Shown here: positions 16,120 to 24,625 of the stretch, in pieces | How the letters are laid out: every line of letters starts with the position of its first letter | Numbering within the stretch: the stretch's first letter is position 1 | Origin: an uncultured Candidatus Melainabacteria bacterium | GTDB taxonomy: Bacteria > Cyanobacteriota > Vampirovibrionia > Gastranaerophilales > Gastranaerophilaceae | Reading direction: 5' to 3' | Length of the DNA: 25,634 nucleotides | Assembly (NCBI GenBank): GCA_934747325.1 | Contig: CAKVGW010000021.1 | Coordinates: forward strand, 1-25,634 | Program-made: the position numbers and the translations under genes | Notes under the pieces: generated by a model | What the model was told of the DNA's origin: nothing | The model's database searches: none | What the model saw: the letters and a program-made list of their open reading frames with translations, nothing else

Positions 16120-16452
16120 CTAATTATGATTTGGGCTTTCGTAGTTAATGCCCTTTTCTTTCAATGCTGCAATAAATCTTTCAGCACAAGCACTTTGAAC
16201 TTCAGGCGGTACAACCCTCAAGATTTCAACCGTCTTAGAAATAATCGGGTCTTTATCATACCAACGACTACCGTTCACAGGTTTTACCAAATCATAAAAT
16301 CTATCTAAAGCTTCTTTAGAAACTTTTTGTTCCAACTTGTCCAAGAACACAACTGCATGTTCTCTAAGTTCTTCTTGATAATTTTTTAAAAGCTCTATAA
16401 CTTCCAATAACTTTGGATCATGATCATACCATCTTTTGTAAGCCGGACTCAT
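16120..16452 (-). CDS. Hypothetical protein with two RWYDxDP repeats, coupled to murA
   Basis: A 110-residue soluble protein made of two copies of one unit offset by 56 residues. RWYDHDP (7-13) matches RWYDKDP (63-69), and each is followed by a helix-turn-helix pattern (VIELLKNYQEELREHAVVFLDKL and VEILRVVPPEVQSACAERFIAAL). The conserved Trp-Tyr-Asp-x-Asp-Pro may cap a helix or bind a ligand. There is no signal or membrane span. The ATG shares one base with the murA stop (TAATG) and has GGGAGAG upstream, so it is translated with murA. Function unknown; the pairing suggests a cell-envelope or regulatory link to MurA. Confidence 0.8.
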   Translation of the reverse strand: MSPAYKRWYDHDPKLLEVIELLKNYQEELREHAVVFLDKLEQKVSKEALDRFYDLVKPVNGSRWYDKDPIISKTVEILRVVPPEVQSACAERFIAALKEKGINYESPNHN

Positions 16453-17777
16453 TAAACTCTCCCATTTTGTATTTGAGAAGCTGTAATCTGGTCTATACCT
16501 GCTTCTGAATCATCATATCTATAAATTTTTCCACCAAGATTTCTAATCTTGTACTCAAATTCTTCGTAACCTCTATCTATGTGGTGTAATTTTTCTACGA
16601 TAGTTTCACCTTGAGCCATCAAACCTGCGATAACTAAAGCTGCACCTGCTCTCAAATCGCTAGCCGCAACAGTTGCTCCTGTTAAATGTTTAACCCCTTT
16701 AACAATGGCATGGTTTCTATCTTGATGAATATCCGCGCCCATTCTTCTTAAATCAGGCACCTGCATGAATCTATTTTCGTACAAGCTTTCGGTAATAATT
16801 CCAACACCGTTTGATGTTGTCAAAAGCGTCATTGCAATAGCCTGCAAATCGGTTGGGAAGCCGGGATAAGGTTGAGTTACAAAATTAATAGACTGTAGTC
16901 TGTTTTTGCAACTAACTTCAATCGTTGTAGGTTCAACCAACTTAATACTTGCACCCATCTTGATTAATTTGTCATTAAAGAATGTTAAATGTGCAGGATA
17001 AACATTTCTTATTATAGCCTTACCTCTTGTTGCAACAACAGCAGCCATAAATGTTCCTGCTTCAATTCTATCAGGAATTGTTGTATATTCTGCTGAATGT
17101 AAGTTTTCAGCTTTAACTCCATTAATCAAAATTTCAGAAGTGCCTGCGCCCGTAACATCAGCACCAATTGTATTCAAGAAATTTGCTAAATCAATAATTT
17201 CAGGTTCTTGCGCTGCATTTTGAATCCTTGTTGCACCTTCTGCTAAAATTGCAGCTAACATCAAGTTTTCAGTAGCACCAACGGACGGAATATCCAAATA
17301 AATATCAGCACCAACTAATTTTGAAGCTTTTGCATGTACATAACCGTTTTCGATTTTAATAGTTGCGCCTAATGCTTCTAAACCTTTAATGTGAAAATCT
17401 ACTCTACGTTCACCGATAGCGCAACCACCGGGTAGTGCGACAATAGCTTCTCGGCAACGTGACATCAATGCGCCTAAGATGATAAATGAAGCTCTCATTT
17501 TACTAACAAGTTCATACTTAGCAGTTATTGATGAAATATTTGAAGCGTCAATTTCGACAGATTTTTCTTTTTTATCGTAAATGTAGCTTGCGCCTAAATC
17601 AGAAAGTACATTTAGCATAATCTCAACATCGGTAAGTTGAGGTACATTGTAGATTTTTGTTTTGCCTTTAACAAGAATGGTTGCGGCTAAAAGTTTTAAT
17701 ACAGCGTTTTTTGCGCCACCGATTGAAACTTCGCCCTTAAGAGTTTCGCCACCTTGTATTTTGAATTTCTCTGCCAA
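16452..17777 (-). CDS. murA: UDP-N-acetylglucosamine 1-carboxyvinyltransferase
   Basis: The enzyme transfers enolpyruvyl from PEP to UDP-GlcNAc, the first committed step of peptidoglycan synthesis in the cytoplasm. The 441-residue product has GGAKNAVLKLLAA with K23, the catalytic cysteine loop LPGGCAIGERRVD with C119 (the fosfomycin target residue), and PDRIEAGTFMAA and PGFPTDLQAIAMTLL further on. The start codon is TTG at 17777, fixed by GGAGG (17786-17782) and by homology of the first residues (MAEKFKIQGG). Two TATAAT sequences (17814-17809 and 17797-17792) lie upstream; I cannot choose between them. The gene is followed directly by the coupled 16120 gene. Confidence 0.97.
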   Translation of the reverse strand: MAEKFKIQGGETLKGEVSIGGAKNAVLKLLAATILVKGKTKIYNVPQLTDVEIMLNVLSDLGASYIYDKKEKSVEIDASNISSITAKYELVSKMRASFIILGALMSRCREAIVALPGGCAIGERRVDFHIKGLEALGATIKIENGYVHAKASKLVGADIYLDIPSVGATENLMLAAILAEGATRIQNAAQEPEIIDLANFLNTIGADVTGAGTSEILINGVKAENLHSAEYTTIPDRIEAGTFMAAVVATRGKAIIRNVYPAHLTFFNDKLIKMGASIKLVEPTTIEVSCKNRLQSINFVTQPYPGFPTDLQAIAMTLLTTSNGVGIITESLYENRFMQVPDLRRMGADIHQDRNHAIVKGVKHLTGATVAASDLRAGAALVIAGLMAQGETIVEKLHHIDRGYEEFEYKIRNLGGKIYRYDDSEAGIDQITASQIQNGRV

Positions 17778-17912
17778 AATTCCTCCAATCTATTATAATC
17801 ATACAATTATTATAACAAAATGTAAAGATGTGAATTTTTTAATTTTGTCCCAAAAAATGAACAATTTTATTTTATAATCGTTTATAATTATAAGAAAACA
17901 TGGAGGATTAGT

Positions 17913-18659
17913 ATGAAAAAAACTTTATTAGCGATTACTGTATTAAGTCTTTTAGCAGGTTGTGCAACTCTTTCAACTCAAGCGGTGACTCAAACGACAC
18001 CCGAAAGAGGAATGATTCATGTATCAACGTCCGCAAACACTGAAGTTGCGCCGGATGTTGTCGAAATTTCTTTTGCTGTTGTAACTTCAGACACAAAATC
18101 AATGCAAAAAGCAACCGTTTTAAATAAAGAAACTTCCGATAGAGTTTTATCCACGCTTAAATCAATGTTGAAAACCGATAACGGTGATTATATTAAAACT
18201 TCTGATTTCAGTGCATCTCCTATTTATTCTTATTCAGGAAGCAAGAGAAATCTTGACAAATACGAAGTTTCTAACCGTGTAATTGTTCACACAAAATCTT
18301 TAGACAAAGTTGGAACAATGATTGATAAAGCAATAGAAGCAGGTGCTACTAATGTTGACAACTTAACATTCTCAGTTTCAAATTATGACTCACAATGCGA
18401 CCAATTGTTAGGAATTGCAACTCAAAAAGCTAAAACAAGAGCCGGTGTTGTTGCCAAAAATCTTTCTACAACTCTTGATGGCATTAAATCTTTTGATTTA
18501 AGCTGTAATGCAAACAATAATAACGCTCCAAGATTATACATGGCAAAAAATATGCTTTCAGCAGTAGCGGATAGTGCAGCCGGAAGTTCACCAACTTCGA
18601 TTTCCGGCGGTGTTGTAAAAATTAATGCAAATGTTAATGCAACATTCTTTGTAAAATAA
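17913..18659 (+). CDS. SIMPL-domain (DUF541) lipoprotein
   Basis: A 248-residue envelope protein. The N-terminus is a lipoprotein signal peptide with lipobox LLAGC and the lipidated Cys at 17. The SIMPL domain covers about 35-245: GMIHVSTSANTEVAPDVVEI, the Asn-rich AVVTSDTKSMQKATVLNKET, then YEVSNRVIVHTKSLDKVGTMI and AGATNVDNLTFSVS. Members are periplasmic or membrane-anchored, and their role is poorly known, with reports linking one to oxidative stress. GGAGG precedes the ATG. The gene is monocistronic with a terminator after it. The Ala/Ser/Asn-rich tail is a linker-like end. Confidence 0.88.
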   Translation: MKKTLLAITVLSLLAGCATLSTQAVTQTTPERGMIHVSTSANTEVAPDVVEISFAVVTSDTKSMQKATVLNKETSDRVLSTLKSMLKTDNGDYIKTSDFSASPIYSYSGSKRNLDKYEVSNRVIVHTKSLDKVGTMIDKAIEAGATNVDNLTFSVSNYDSQCDQLLGIATQKAKTRAGVVAKNLSTTLDGIKSFDLSCNANNNNAPRLYMAKNMLSAVADSAAGSSPTSISGGVVKINANVNATFFVK

Positions 18660-18676
18660 AATCACATGCAATAACT

Positions 18677-18706
18677 AAATCGGGCGGTTAAATTGCCCGA
18701 TTTTTT
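18677..18706 (+). terminator. Terminator after the SIMPL gene
   Basis: AAATCGGGC (18677-18685) pairs with GCCCGATTT (18695-18703) around a 9-nt loop, and six T follow from 18701. Confidence 0.85.
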
Positions 18707-18710
18707 GTGT

Positions 18711-18716
18711 TAAACT
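18711..18716 (+). promoter_or_regulatory. -10 element giving a leaderless TPR mRNA
   Basis: TAAACT with an extended -10 TG (18708-18709) ends 7 nt before the ATG at 18724; a loose TTAAAT sits 17 nt upstream. No ribosome site is present. Confidence 0.4.
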
Positions 18717-18723
18717 GAAAATT

Positions 18724-19659
18724 ATGAAAGACAAAAATAAAATTTTAAATAAAATATCTTCTGCATTAAATGCAAATGATTTAGAAACAGCAAGAAAGCT
18801 TATTGAAAACGATTTAAAACGCGTAGGCTCAAGAGAAGAATATTATTTCTACCTTGCTCTAATTACAAAAGATTTGAACAAAAAATTAGAATTGTATACT
18901 CAAGCACTAAATCTGAATGAAAAATATTTAGATGCTTGGATAAATAGAGGACTTGTAAATAATGAACTCGGCAATTATGAAGCCTCTATCAAAGATTATG
19001 ATAAGGCGATTGAACTTGATTCAAAGTGTGCATTGGCTTTTAACAATCGCGGATATACAAAATTTAAACAACAAAACTATGAAGGAGCATTGGAAGACTA
19101 TAATAAAGCAATTCTTCTGAACCCAAAATTCCAAATGTCATTGGATAACAAAGCGCTTTTATTCCAAACAGTTTGTATGAAAGATGATAAAGATTTTGAA
19201 GAAAAATATTATTTAAGCCTTGGAATAACGGATGTTAATGAAGGAAATTTCCCTGATGCAATAAAAAGTTTTGATGAAGTTTTAAAGCTCAATGAGAATG
19301 CAGAACTTGCATATTTTTACAAGGGAATTTGCTACCATAGTTTAAACAAAACCGATGAAGCTTTTGCGAATTATACAAACGCACTAAAACTAAATAAAAA
19401 CATGGTAGATGCTTATTTTAACCGTGGTCAGCTTATGTTTAAGATTAATCCAAAACAAGCATTAGATGATTTTGTTTCAGCAGTTGCCTTAGATTCAAAA
19501 TTCATTGACGCTTATTATTCAATTGCAGTAATACAAAAGAATTTGGGTATGTATAAAGAAGCTGTTGCAAATTTAGATAAAATTATAGAACTTGAACCAC
19601 AGGCAGTTAACGCGAAAGCTTTGAAAAAATTGATTGAAAATAAGTATTTAAAACAATAA
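18724..19659 (+). CDS. Tetratricopeptide-repeat protein
   Basis: A 311-residue soluble protein almost entirely of TPR units. Clear repeats include AWINRGLVNNELGNYEASIK, AFNNRGYTKFKQQNYEGALE, AYFYKGICYHSLNKTDEAFA and AYYSIAVIQKNLGMYKEAVA, each followed by the usual second helix. About seven or eight units can be counted, the fourth degenerate. It should act as a cytoplasmic protein-protein scaffold; there is no signal peptide. No ribosome site is seen, and the -10 element is 7 nt upstream. The partner is unknown. It is followed after 32 nt by a separately promoted gene. Confidence 0.9.
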   Translation: MKDKNKILNKISSALNANDLETARKLIENDLKRVGSREEYYFYLALITKDLNKKLELYTQALNLNEKYLDAWINRGLVNNELGNYEASIKDYDKAIELDSKCALAFNNRGYTKFKQQNYEGALEDYNKAILLNPKFQMSLDNKALLFQTVCMKDDKDFEEKYYLSLGITDVNEGNFPDAIKSFDEVLKLNENAELAYFYKGICYHSLNKTDEAFANYTNALKLNKNMVDAYFNRGQLMFKINPKQALDDFVSAVALDSKFIDAYYSIAVIQKNLGMYKEAVANLDKIIELEPQAVNAKALKKLIENKYLKQ

Positions 19660-19676
19660 GACAACAATTTTTTATA

Positions 19677-19685
19677 TGCTATAAT
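19677..19685 (+). promoter_or_regulatory. Extended -10 promoter giving a leaderless mRNA for the 19692 gene
   Basis: TGC-TATAAT (hexamer 19680-19685) is a consensus extended -10; AAGACA 16 nt upstream keeps four of six -35 positions. The ATG at 19692 starts 6 nt after the hexamer. Confidence 0.6.
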
Positions 19686-19691
19686 CTTCTT

Positions 19692-20687
19692 ATGAGGAAG
19701 ATTAGAAAGCTTTATTATTTCGATAAAAAAAGAATGCAAGAAATGATTTCATTTCTTAATAATAGAGATAAGTACATTAACCATATAATGTTTAATCCGC
19801 TTATTCCACTGCACCATTTACTTCCTTTGAGGTTTAAATTTTTACCTGAAACATACGTTTTAAAAGACAAGAAAGAAATTAAAGGTCTAATTACTGTTGC
19901 GCCATCAAGATGTCCGCTCAGAAAAATGGAAATTCAAAGATTGTTTTTTGAAGAAAATTGTTATGATGATGCAGGAGAGCTTATTCAATATGTTGTTTCT
20001 AAATATAAAGCAATGGGTGCATCGTCATTTGTAGTTAAAATTGACGACTTTTTACCTGAGCTTGTTCGACTTTTTGTTGCAAAATGCAATTTCACACAAA
20101 TTTCTTATGAAAAATTATGGAAAGTTAATAATATTGAATCAGAATTTAATAAAAAAGATTTTCGTGAATTTAGAAATTCAGATTCGCCTACAGTGGCAAA
20201 TTTGTACAACGAATCTTTACTTCCGCATTTCCGTCCGCTTTTGAGTCGTGATGCAAAGGAATTTAAAGAAATCTTATTTAAAGGACTTTCCTATTTTAGT
20301 GAATACAAATATGTAATTGAAGACAAAAAAAGCAAAAATATTTCGTGCTATATTTCAATACAAAGTGCAGATAATGAGAACTTTATTTTAGATATTATTC
20401 AATCTTCGTGGGTTGAATTGGATATTTTTTCTATTATAAGTTTTGCACAAGCACAATTAAAGAAACGCAAAAAAGATTTTAATCTATACATAAAAACAAA
20501 AAAATACACGCAACTTGGCGAAAAAGATGAAAAACTTTTCTTAGAGCATAAATTTGAATGCACTCAAAATCAAATAGTGCTTACAAATTCGTCTGCAAGA
20601 GTTATAAAAGAACCTGTTCATTCAGGTAAATTCACGGTTTTGAGCCAATTCTACAGCGTGCGACCCGTAAGTAGTCTGGAAGGATAG
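19692..20687 (+). CDS. Hypothetical protein, possibly GNAT-like acetyltransferase fold
   Basis: A 331-residue soluble protein with basic ends. The pattern in the first half, YVLKDKKEIKGLITVAPSRC, then a strand MEIQRLFFEE, a helix ELIQYVVSKYKAMGASSFVV and FVAKCNFTQISYEKLW, resembles a GNAT domain, with the helix and final strand typical of that fold. The second half repeats a similar order (YVIEDKKSKNISCYISIQS, then FILDIIQSSW), so a tandem GNAT arrangement is possible. The usual Q/R-x-x-G-x-G/A loop is not clear, so activity is uncertain. No ribosome site; leaderless promoter. It ends 8 nt before uppP and is probably co-transcribed with it. Confidence 0.7.
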   Translation: MRKIRKLYYFDKKRMQEMISFLNNRDKYINHIMFNPLIPLHHLLPLRFKFLPETYVLKDKKEIKGLITVAPSRCPLRKMEIQRLFFEENCYDDAGELIQYVVSKYKAMGASSFVVKIDDFLPELVRLFVAKCNFTQISYEKLWKVNNIESEFNKKDFREFRNSDSPTVANLYNESLLPHFRPLLSRDAKEFKEILFKGLSYFSEYKYVIEDKKSKNISCYISIQSADNENFILDIIQSSWVELDIFSIISFAQAQLKKRKKDFNLYIKTKKYTQLGEKDEKLFLEHKFECTQNQIVLTNSSARVIKEPVHSGKFTVLSQFYSVRPVSSLEG

Positions 20688-20695
20688 AGGATAAA

Positions 20696-21535
20696 ATGGA
20701 TTTAATACAATCAATATTAATGGGAATTGTACAAGGTTTGAGCGAATTTTTACCAATTTCAAGCTCAGCACATCTTGTATTTACTTCTAATTTCTATAAA
20801 GTTTTTAAAGGAATAGAAATTGTTCAAGAATCTAATCAGGAAGTTTTTCTTGACATTATGCTCCATTTAGGGACTTTGATTGCCGTATTAATTTTCTTTA
20901 GAAAAGAAATTTTGGCAATCCTAAAAGCACTTTATTTTGGGCTAAAAAACAAAGATTATTCTTCCAAGGATTTTAAAACAGGTGTTTATATCTTTTTAGG
21001 CACAATAATTACCGTTTTGATTGCATTTCCTTTGAACGAAGTTGCAGAGTTTTTAGTATTCAAGCCTGCAATTGTTGGCGGTTTATTAATCGGGACAGGT
21101 GTTTTACTTTTATTTAGTGAAGCTTGGGCAAAAAGACATTCTGACAAAAAAGATATTACCCTAAAAAGCTCTATATTGATGGCAATTGCACAAGGGCTTG
21201 CTGCACTTCCTGGATTTTCTCGTTCAGGTTTGACGATTGCAACAGGGCTTTTGAGTGGTTCTGATAGAACAACATCTGCAAAATATTCATTCTTATTAAG
21301 TATTCCGATAATTTTAGGTGCATCTATGGTTTATCCGCTGGTAAAATTAGATTTTGCAGAAGTTGTTACATATAATTGGACGGCAATAATAGCAGGAACA
21401 ATTGTTTCAGGAATTGTTGGTTATTTATGTATCAAGTATTTCTTAAAATTTGTTTCTAAATTTTCGTTGGGAATATTTGGCTATTATTGCTTGATTATGG
21501 GAGTTGTGACAGCAGTATTTTTTAGTATTAATTAA
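20696..21535 (+). CDS. uppP: Undecaprenyl-diphosphate phosphatase
   Basis: An integral membrane enzyme that dephosphorylates undecaprenyl diphosphate to recycle the lipid carrier of peptidoglycan and other wall polymers. The 279-residue BacA/UppP family product has the first signature QGLSEFLPISSSAHLVF (E17, H26), and the second, LPGFSRSG, contains R176. About eight membrane helices can be read, including VFLDIMLHLGTLIAVLIFF and GYLCIKYFLKFVSKF. AGAGGA precedes the ATG. The stop TAA directly abuts the MITE-like element at 21536. It may confer low bacitracin sensitivity, as known for the family. Confidence 0.96.
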   Translation: MDLIQSILMGIVQGLSEFLPISSSAHLVFTSNFYKVFKGIEIVQESNQEVFLDIMLHLGTLIAVLIFFRKEILAILKALYFGLKNKDYSSKDFKTGVYIFLGTIITVLIAFPLNEVAEFLVFKPAIVGGLLIGTGVLLLFSEAWAKRHSDKKDITLKSSILMAIAQGLAALPGFSRSGLTIATGLLSGSDRTTSAKYSFLLSIPIILGASMVYPLVKLDFAEVVTYNWTAIIAGTIVSGIVGYLCIKYFLKFVSKFSLGIFGYYCLIMGVVTAVFFSIN

Positions 21536-21657
21536 TAATACCCTCTCCCCTACCCCAAGGGAGGGAACTAAAGACGCACAATTTTTGCAAATTTACAGGC
21601 GATAGATTGACACACCTCACGCCCTCGCTCGGGGGAGGGGAAGGGGAGAGGGTATTA
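21536..21657. mobile_element. GC-rich MITE-like element with 15-bp terminal inverted repeats
   Basis: TAATACCCTCTCCCC (21536-21550) is the exact complement of 21643-21657, and pairing continues inside through CCCC/GGGG with one mismatch. The 122-bp body contains C- and G-rich tracts unlike the AT-rich surroundings and has no coding capacity. If the ends are taken as ATACCC/GGGTAT, a TA is present on both sides, as expected for a TA target duplication of IS630/mariner-type elements; this is inference. The element could also fold and terminate uppP. Confidence 0.6.
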
Positions 21658-21686
21658 TAAAAATTTAAGAATAAGAAAGGCATATC

Positions 21687-22334
21687 ATGAATTTAAATAA
21701 ATACATTGAACACACATTACTAAAACAAGACGCAACAAAAGCAGAAATAACAAAGCTTTTAGATGAGGCTATTCAATACGATTTTCTTGGAGTTTGCGTA
21801 AATCCTTGCAACGTAAAATACGCAAAAGAATACTTAAAAAACAGTGATGTTAAGGTTGTTACAGTAATCGGTTTTCCTTTAGGACAAAACACTAAAGAAA
21901 TTAAAATTTTAGAAACAATTGATGCAATTAAAAACGGTGCAGATGAAATTGATATGGTGATTAATGTAGGATTGTTAAAGGATAAAGCTTATGAAACTAT
22001 TGTGGATGAAATTTCTGCAATCAAAGGGGCTTGTCAGGGACATAATTTGAAGGTTATTTTAGAAACCGACTTACTTACTCAAGATGAAATTAAAAAAGCT
22101 TGTGAATTGTGTATAGAAGCTAAGGCAGATTTAGTTAAAACTTCAACAGGGTTTGTAAAAAATGGTGTTGGCGCAAAAGCAGAAGATGTAGCTTTAATGT
22201 TTAATACGGTTAAAGATGCAGGCATGCAAGTTAAAGCATCAGGTGGAATCAGAGATAAAGAAGCTGCTTTAAAAATGATTGAAGCAGGCGCAACAAGACT
22301 TGGCACAAGCTCAGGCGTTAAAATTGTAAGCTAA
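21687..22334 (+). CDS. deoC: Deoxyribose-phosphate aldolase
   Basis: The enzyme splits 2-deoxyribose 5-phosphate into glyceraldehyde 3-phosphate and acetaldehyde in deoxynucleoside catabolism. The 215-residue TIM barrel has VTVIGFPLG, the GADEIDMVIN strand with the catalytic aspartate, the Schiff-base lysine K151 in DLVKTSTGF and the second lysine K183 in VKASGGI. Length is normal. AAAGG lies upstream of the ATG. No deoB or nucleoside phosphorylase is adjacent. It converges on the MFS gene with a 4-bp overlap of the stop codons, so there is no terminator between them. Confidence 0.96.
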   Translation: MNLNKYIEHTLLKQDATKAEITKLLDEAIQYDFLGVCVNPCNVKYAKEYLKNSDVKVVTVIGFPLGQNTKEIKILETIDAIKNGADEIDMVINVGLLKDKAYETIVDEISAIKGACQGHNLKVILETDLLTQDEIKKACELCIEAKADLVKTSTGFVKNGVGAKAEDVALMFNTVKDAGMQVKASGGIRDKEAALKMIEAGATRLGTSSGVKIVS

Positions 22335-23686
22335 AAATTTCTAGGTGCGATTCCTTTGCGCCAATTTGATTCAATTTGTTCAAGTGAAATTCCTTTTGTT
22401 TCCGGAATAAAGAAATAAACAAAAATTATGCAAAGGAATGAAACTGCACCAAACATCCAAAATGTCCATGCACCGCCAATTCTGTGCAATAGAATCGGGA
22501 AGCTTCCTACGACAAAAAAGTTGAATGCAAAGTTTGAAACGGTACAAATACTCATTGCTATTCCTCGTATTTTAAGAGGGAATACTTCCGAAACAAGTAT
22601 CCAACCGATTGGCCCAAGACTCATTGCAAAACAAATTATATAAGTGATAAGGCTTCCTACTGCAACCCATTTTAAGCTTGAACCTAAAACATTTGCAAAA
22701 GCAAATGAAGTTCCAAGCGCAAATAAACTTAGCATTACACCGGTTAAACCAAAATAAAGAAGCGGCTTCCTGCCTATTTTGTCAGTGAAGAATACTGCAA
22801 CGATTGTCATTATAAAGTTTACTACACCAATACCTGTAGTTGCATAAATTGCAGTCAAGTTACTGTCAAAACCTGCAGTTTTAAAAATTGTCGGTGCATA
22901 ATAAATGATAGTATTTATTCCTGTGCAAATTTGCGCAAACATAATGCCAATACCAACTACAAATGGCATTAACATCCATTTTTTAAAAGTGAATTTTTTG
23001 TCTTTACTTTCTGAATTCAAAGTTGTTTTGATATCTTGAATTTCTTTTTCGGCATCAATATCAGGTTCAATTTTTTTGAATACGTATTTTGCTTCATCTT
23101 CTCTATTTTTGCTTACAAGCCATCTTGGAGTGTCAGACATCAGACACATACCAACAAATAAAATTAATCCGGGAAGAACGCCCGCAAAGAGCATCCAACG
23201 CCAATTATATACGGCTTGTGCGAATGCTGCGTTTATAAAGTATGAAAATAAAATGCCTGATGTAATTGCCCATTGATACAGAGAAACTAATGTTCCACGC
23301 AAATTTTTAGGTGAAATTTCTGAAAGATAGAGCGGAACAACAAAATTTACGATACCAACCGCGAAGCCGACAAAGATTCTTGAGATAATCAGAATATATA
23401 CATTTGGTGCAAATGCGCACATTACAGAACCCAAAATAAAGATTAATGCAGTTGCTAATATAATCTTTTTACGTCCGAATATATCGGCTAAAATGCCATT
23501 TGTAGCTGCACCGATTACAGCACCAATAAGAACAGAACTTACCAAAAAACCCTGTAAGGTATCAGGTAAAATCCACGTTTCATTTATAAATAATAATGCA
23601 CCAGAAATAACTCCAGTATCATAACCTGATAAAAGTCCGCCCAAAGAAGCTACAATTGCTACAACATAAAGCCAAATGTATTTCAT
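22331..23686 (-). CDS. Sugar-porter family MFS transporter
   Basis: A 451-residue inner-membrane protein with twelve predicted spans. Sugar-porter signatures are present: GLLSGYDTGVISGALLFI at the start, DIFGRKK in loop 2-3, a long central loop between spans 6 and 7 (SKNREDEAKY onward), DKIGRKP in loop 8-9 and PETKGISLEQIE at the end. This is the XylE/GalP/AraE-type proton symporter family, so a monosaccharide such as xylose, arabinose, galactose or glucose is the likely substrate; the sugar cannot be fixed from sequence alone. AGAGGTG precedes the ATG. A sugar importer agrees with the sugar-acid operon and deoC nearby. Confidence 0.93.
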   Translation of the reverse strand: MKYIWLYVVAIVASLGGLLSGYDTGVISGALLFINETWILPDTLQGFLVSSVLIGAVIGAATNGILADIFGRKKIILATALIFILGSVMCAFAPNVYILIISRIFVGFAVGIVNFVVPLYLSEISPKNLRGTLVSLYQWAITSGILFSYFINAAFAQAVYNWRWMLFAGVLPGLILFVGMCLMSDTPRWLVSKNREDEAKYVFKKIEPDIDAEKEIQDIKTTLNSESKDKKFTFKKWMLMPFVVGIGIMFAQICTGINTIIYYAPTIFKTAGFDSNLTAIYATTGIGVVNFIMTIVAVFFTDKIGRKPLLYFGLTGVMLSLFALGTSFAFANVLGSSLKWVAVGSLITYIICFAMSLGPIGWILVSEVFPLKIRGIAMSICTVSNFAFNFFVVGSFPILLHRIGGAWTFWMFGAVSFLCIIFVYFFIPETKGISLEQIESNWRKGIAPRNF

Positions 23687-23755
23687 TATTCACCTCTATA
23701 ATAAACACTTTCTACTTTTATTATAGCAGATGTTTTGCATGTTTAAAGTCTTAAA

Positions 23756-24580
23756 TTATAATTTTTGTCTTAAAATCGAATTAGAACCTTGGCAAGTTAT
23801 AAACAGCATATTGCCTTCAACATGCAATCCATAAGGTTTATCAATTTTAGAAACAAGAACTGATGCAACGCCTTGAGGAGTGATTTTTACAACATTATTC
23901 GTATTGTAGTTAGAAACATAAATATTTCCTACACTATCACTTGCTAAGCTGATTGGACCGCTGATTAAAGCACTTTTTAAAAATACTTGTCTTTTGCCTT
24001 CCGGTGTGATTTTTATAATTGTATTATCCGAAAAAGTTGCAACATAAATATTGCCTTGAGTGTCAGTTGTAACTCCGGTCGGGCTCAAAATGTTTTCATA
24101 AATTCCTGATTGAGTTGCAATTTTTGAAGGAGTGTTTGACTGTGGTTTCGGAAGTGTTGTTGAAATCTTAATAGATTCTGCCAACTCTTGACCTCTGGCA
24201 TAATAACTGCTTGACTGCGGTATCAGACGCAAGTAATCTGCAGTTTTTGTATAATCTTCTATTTTAGAACTCATCAAAGCTAATTTGTAAATAACTTCGT
24301 AATCGTTCGGATTTCTTAAATAAACTTGTTTGTAAATATTTAAAGCTTCAGCATATTGTTTTAAATATTCCAAAATTGTAGCCAAATTATAATAAGCATC
24401 AATATAATCAGGATATGTTCTGATAGCAGAACGAAAAGATTCAATAGCTCTTTCGTACATTCCTAATTTATAAAAATCTATACCTTGATTGTAATCAAGT
24501 TTTGCATCAATCGGAATTTCTGCTGCGTATACAGAAATTGACATTGATAATAAAATTGTTGCAATAATTCGTTTTAACAT
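23756..24580 (-). CDS. Secreted TPR and NHL-repeat protein
   Basis: I choose ATG 24580 over an in-frame GTG at 24586, because the -10 hexamer ends at 24587 and would place the first transcribed base at 24580. The 274-residue product begins with a Sec signal peptide (MLKRIIATILLSMSISVYA, cleavage near VYA-AE). Three to four TPR units follow (YNQGIDFYKLGMYERAIESF, AYYNLATILEYLKQYAEALN). The last 100 residues carry NHL-type propeller blades (GVTTDTQGNIYVATFSDNTI, LASDSVGNIYVSNYNTNNVV), too few for a full propeller on their own. It is probably periplasmic or exported and acts in protein or ligand binding. Function unknown. Confidence 0.85.
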   Translation of the reverse strand: MLKRIIATILLSMSISVYAAEIPIDAKLDYNQGIDFYKLGMYERAIESFRSAIRTYPDYIDAYYNLATILEYLKQYAEALNIYKQVYLRNPNDYEVIYKLALMSSKIEDYTKTADYLRLIPQSSSYYARGQELAESIKISTTLPKPQSNTPSKIATQSGIYENILSPTGVTTDTQGNIYVATFSDNTIIKITPEGKRQVFLKSALISGPISLASDSVGNIYVSNYNTNNVVKITPQGVASVLVSKIDKPYGLHVEGNMLFITCQGSNSILRQKL

Positions 24581-24586
24581 GCCCAC

Positions 24587-24619
24587 ATTATAACATAGTT
24601 TTAAATTTTACGGTAGAAT
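24587..24619. promoter_or_regulatory. Back-to-back leaderless promoters of the TPR/NHL gene and miaA
   Basis: Minus strand: TG-T-TATAAT (hexamer 24592-24587) with ATG 6 nt later at 24580. Plus strand: TAGAAT (24614-24619) with ATG 6 nt later at 24626. Each promoter's expected -35 region overlaps the other's -10, so the two polymerases would compete. Confidence 0.55.
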
Positions 24620-24625
24620 ATAATT

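Noticed and set aside
17662..17877. 71-codon plus-strand frame over the murA start
   Set aside because: It is antisense to the well-supported murA start and its SD, and has no ribosome site.
24581..24586. GTG start for the TPR/NHL protein
   Set aside because: It directly abuts the -10 hexamer, upstream of the expected transcription start at 24580.
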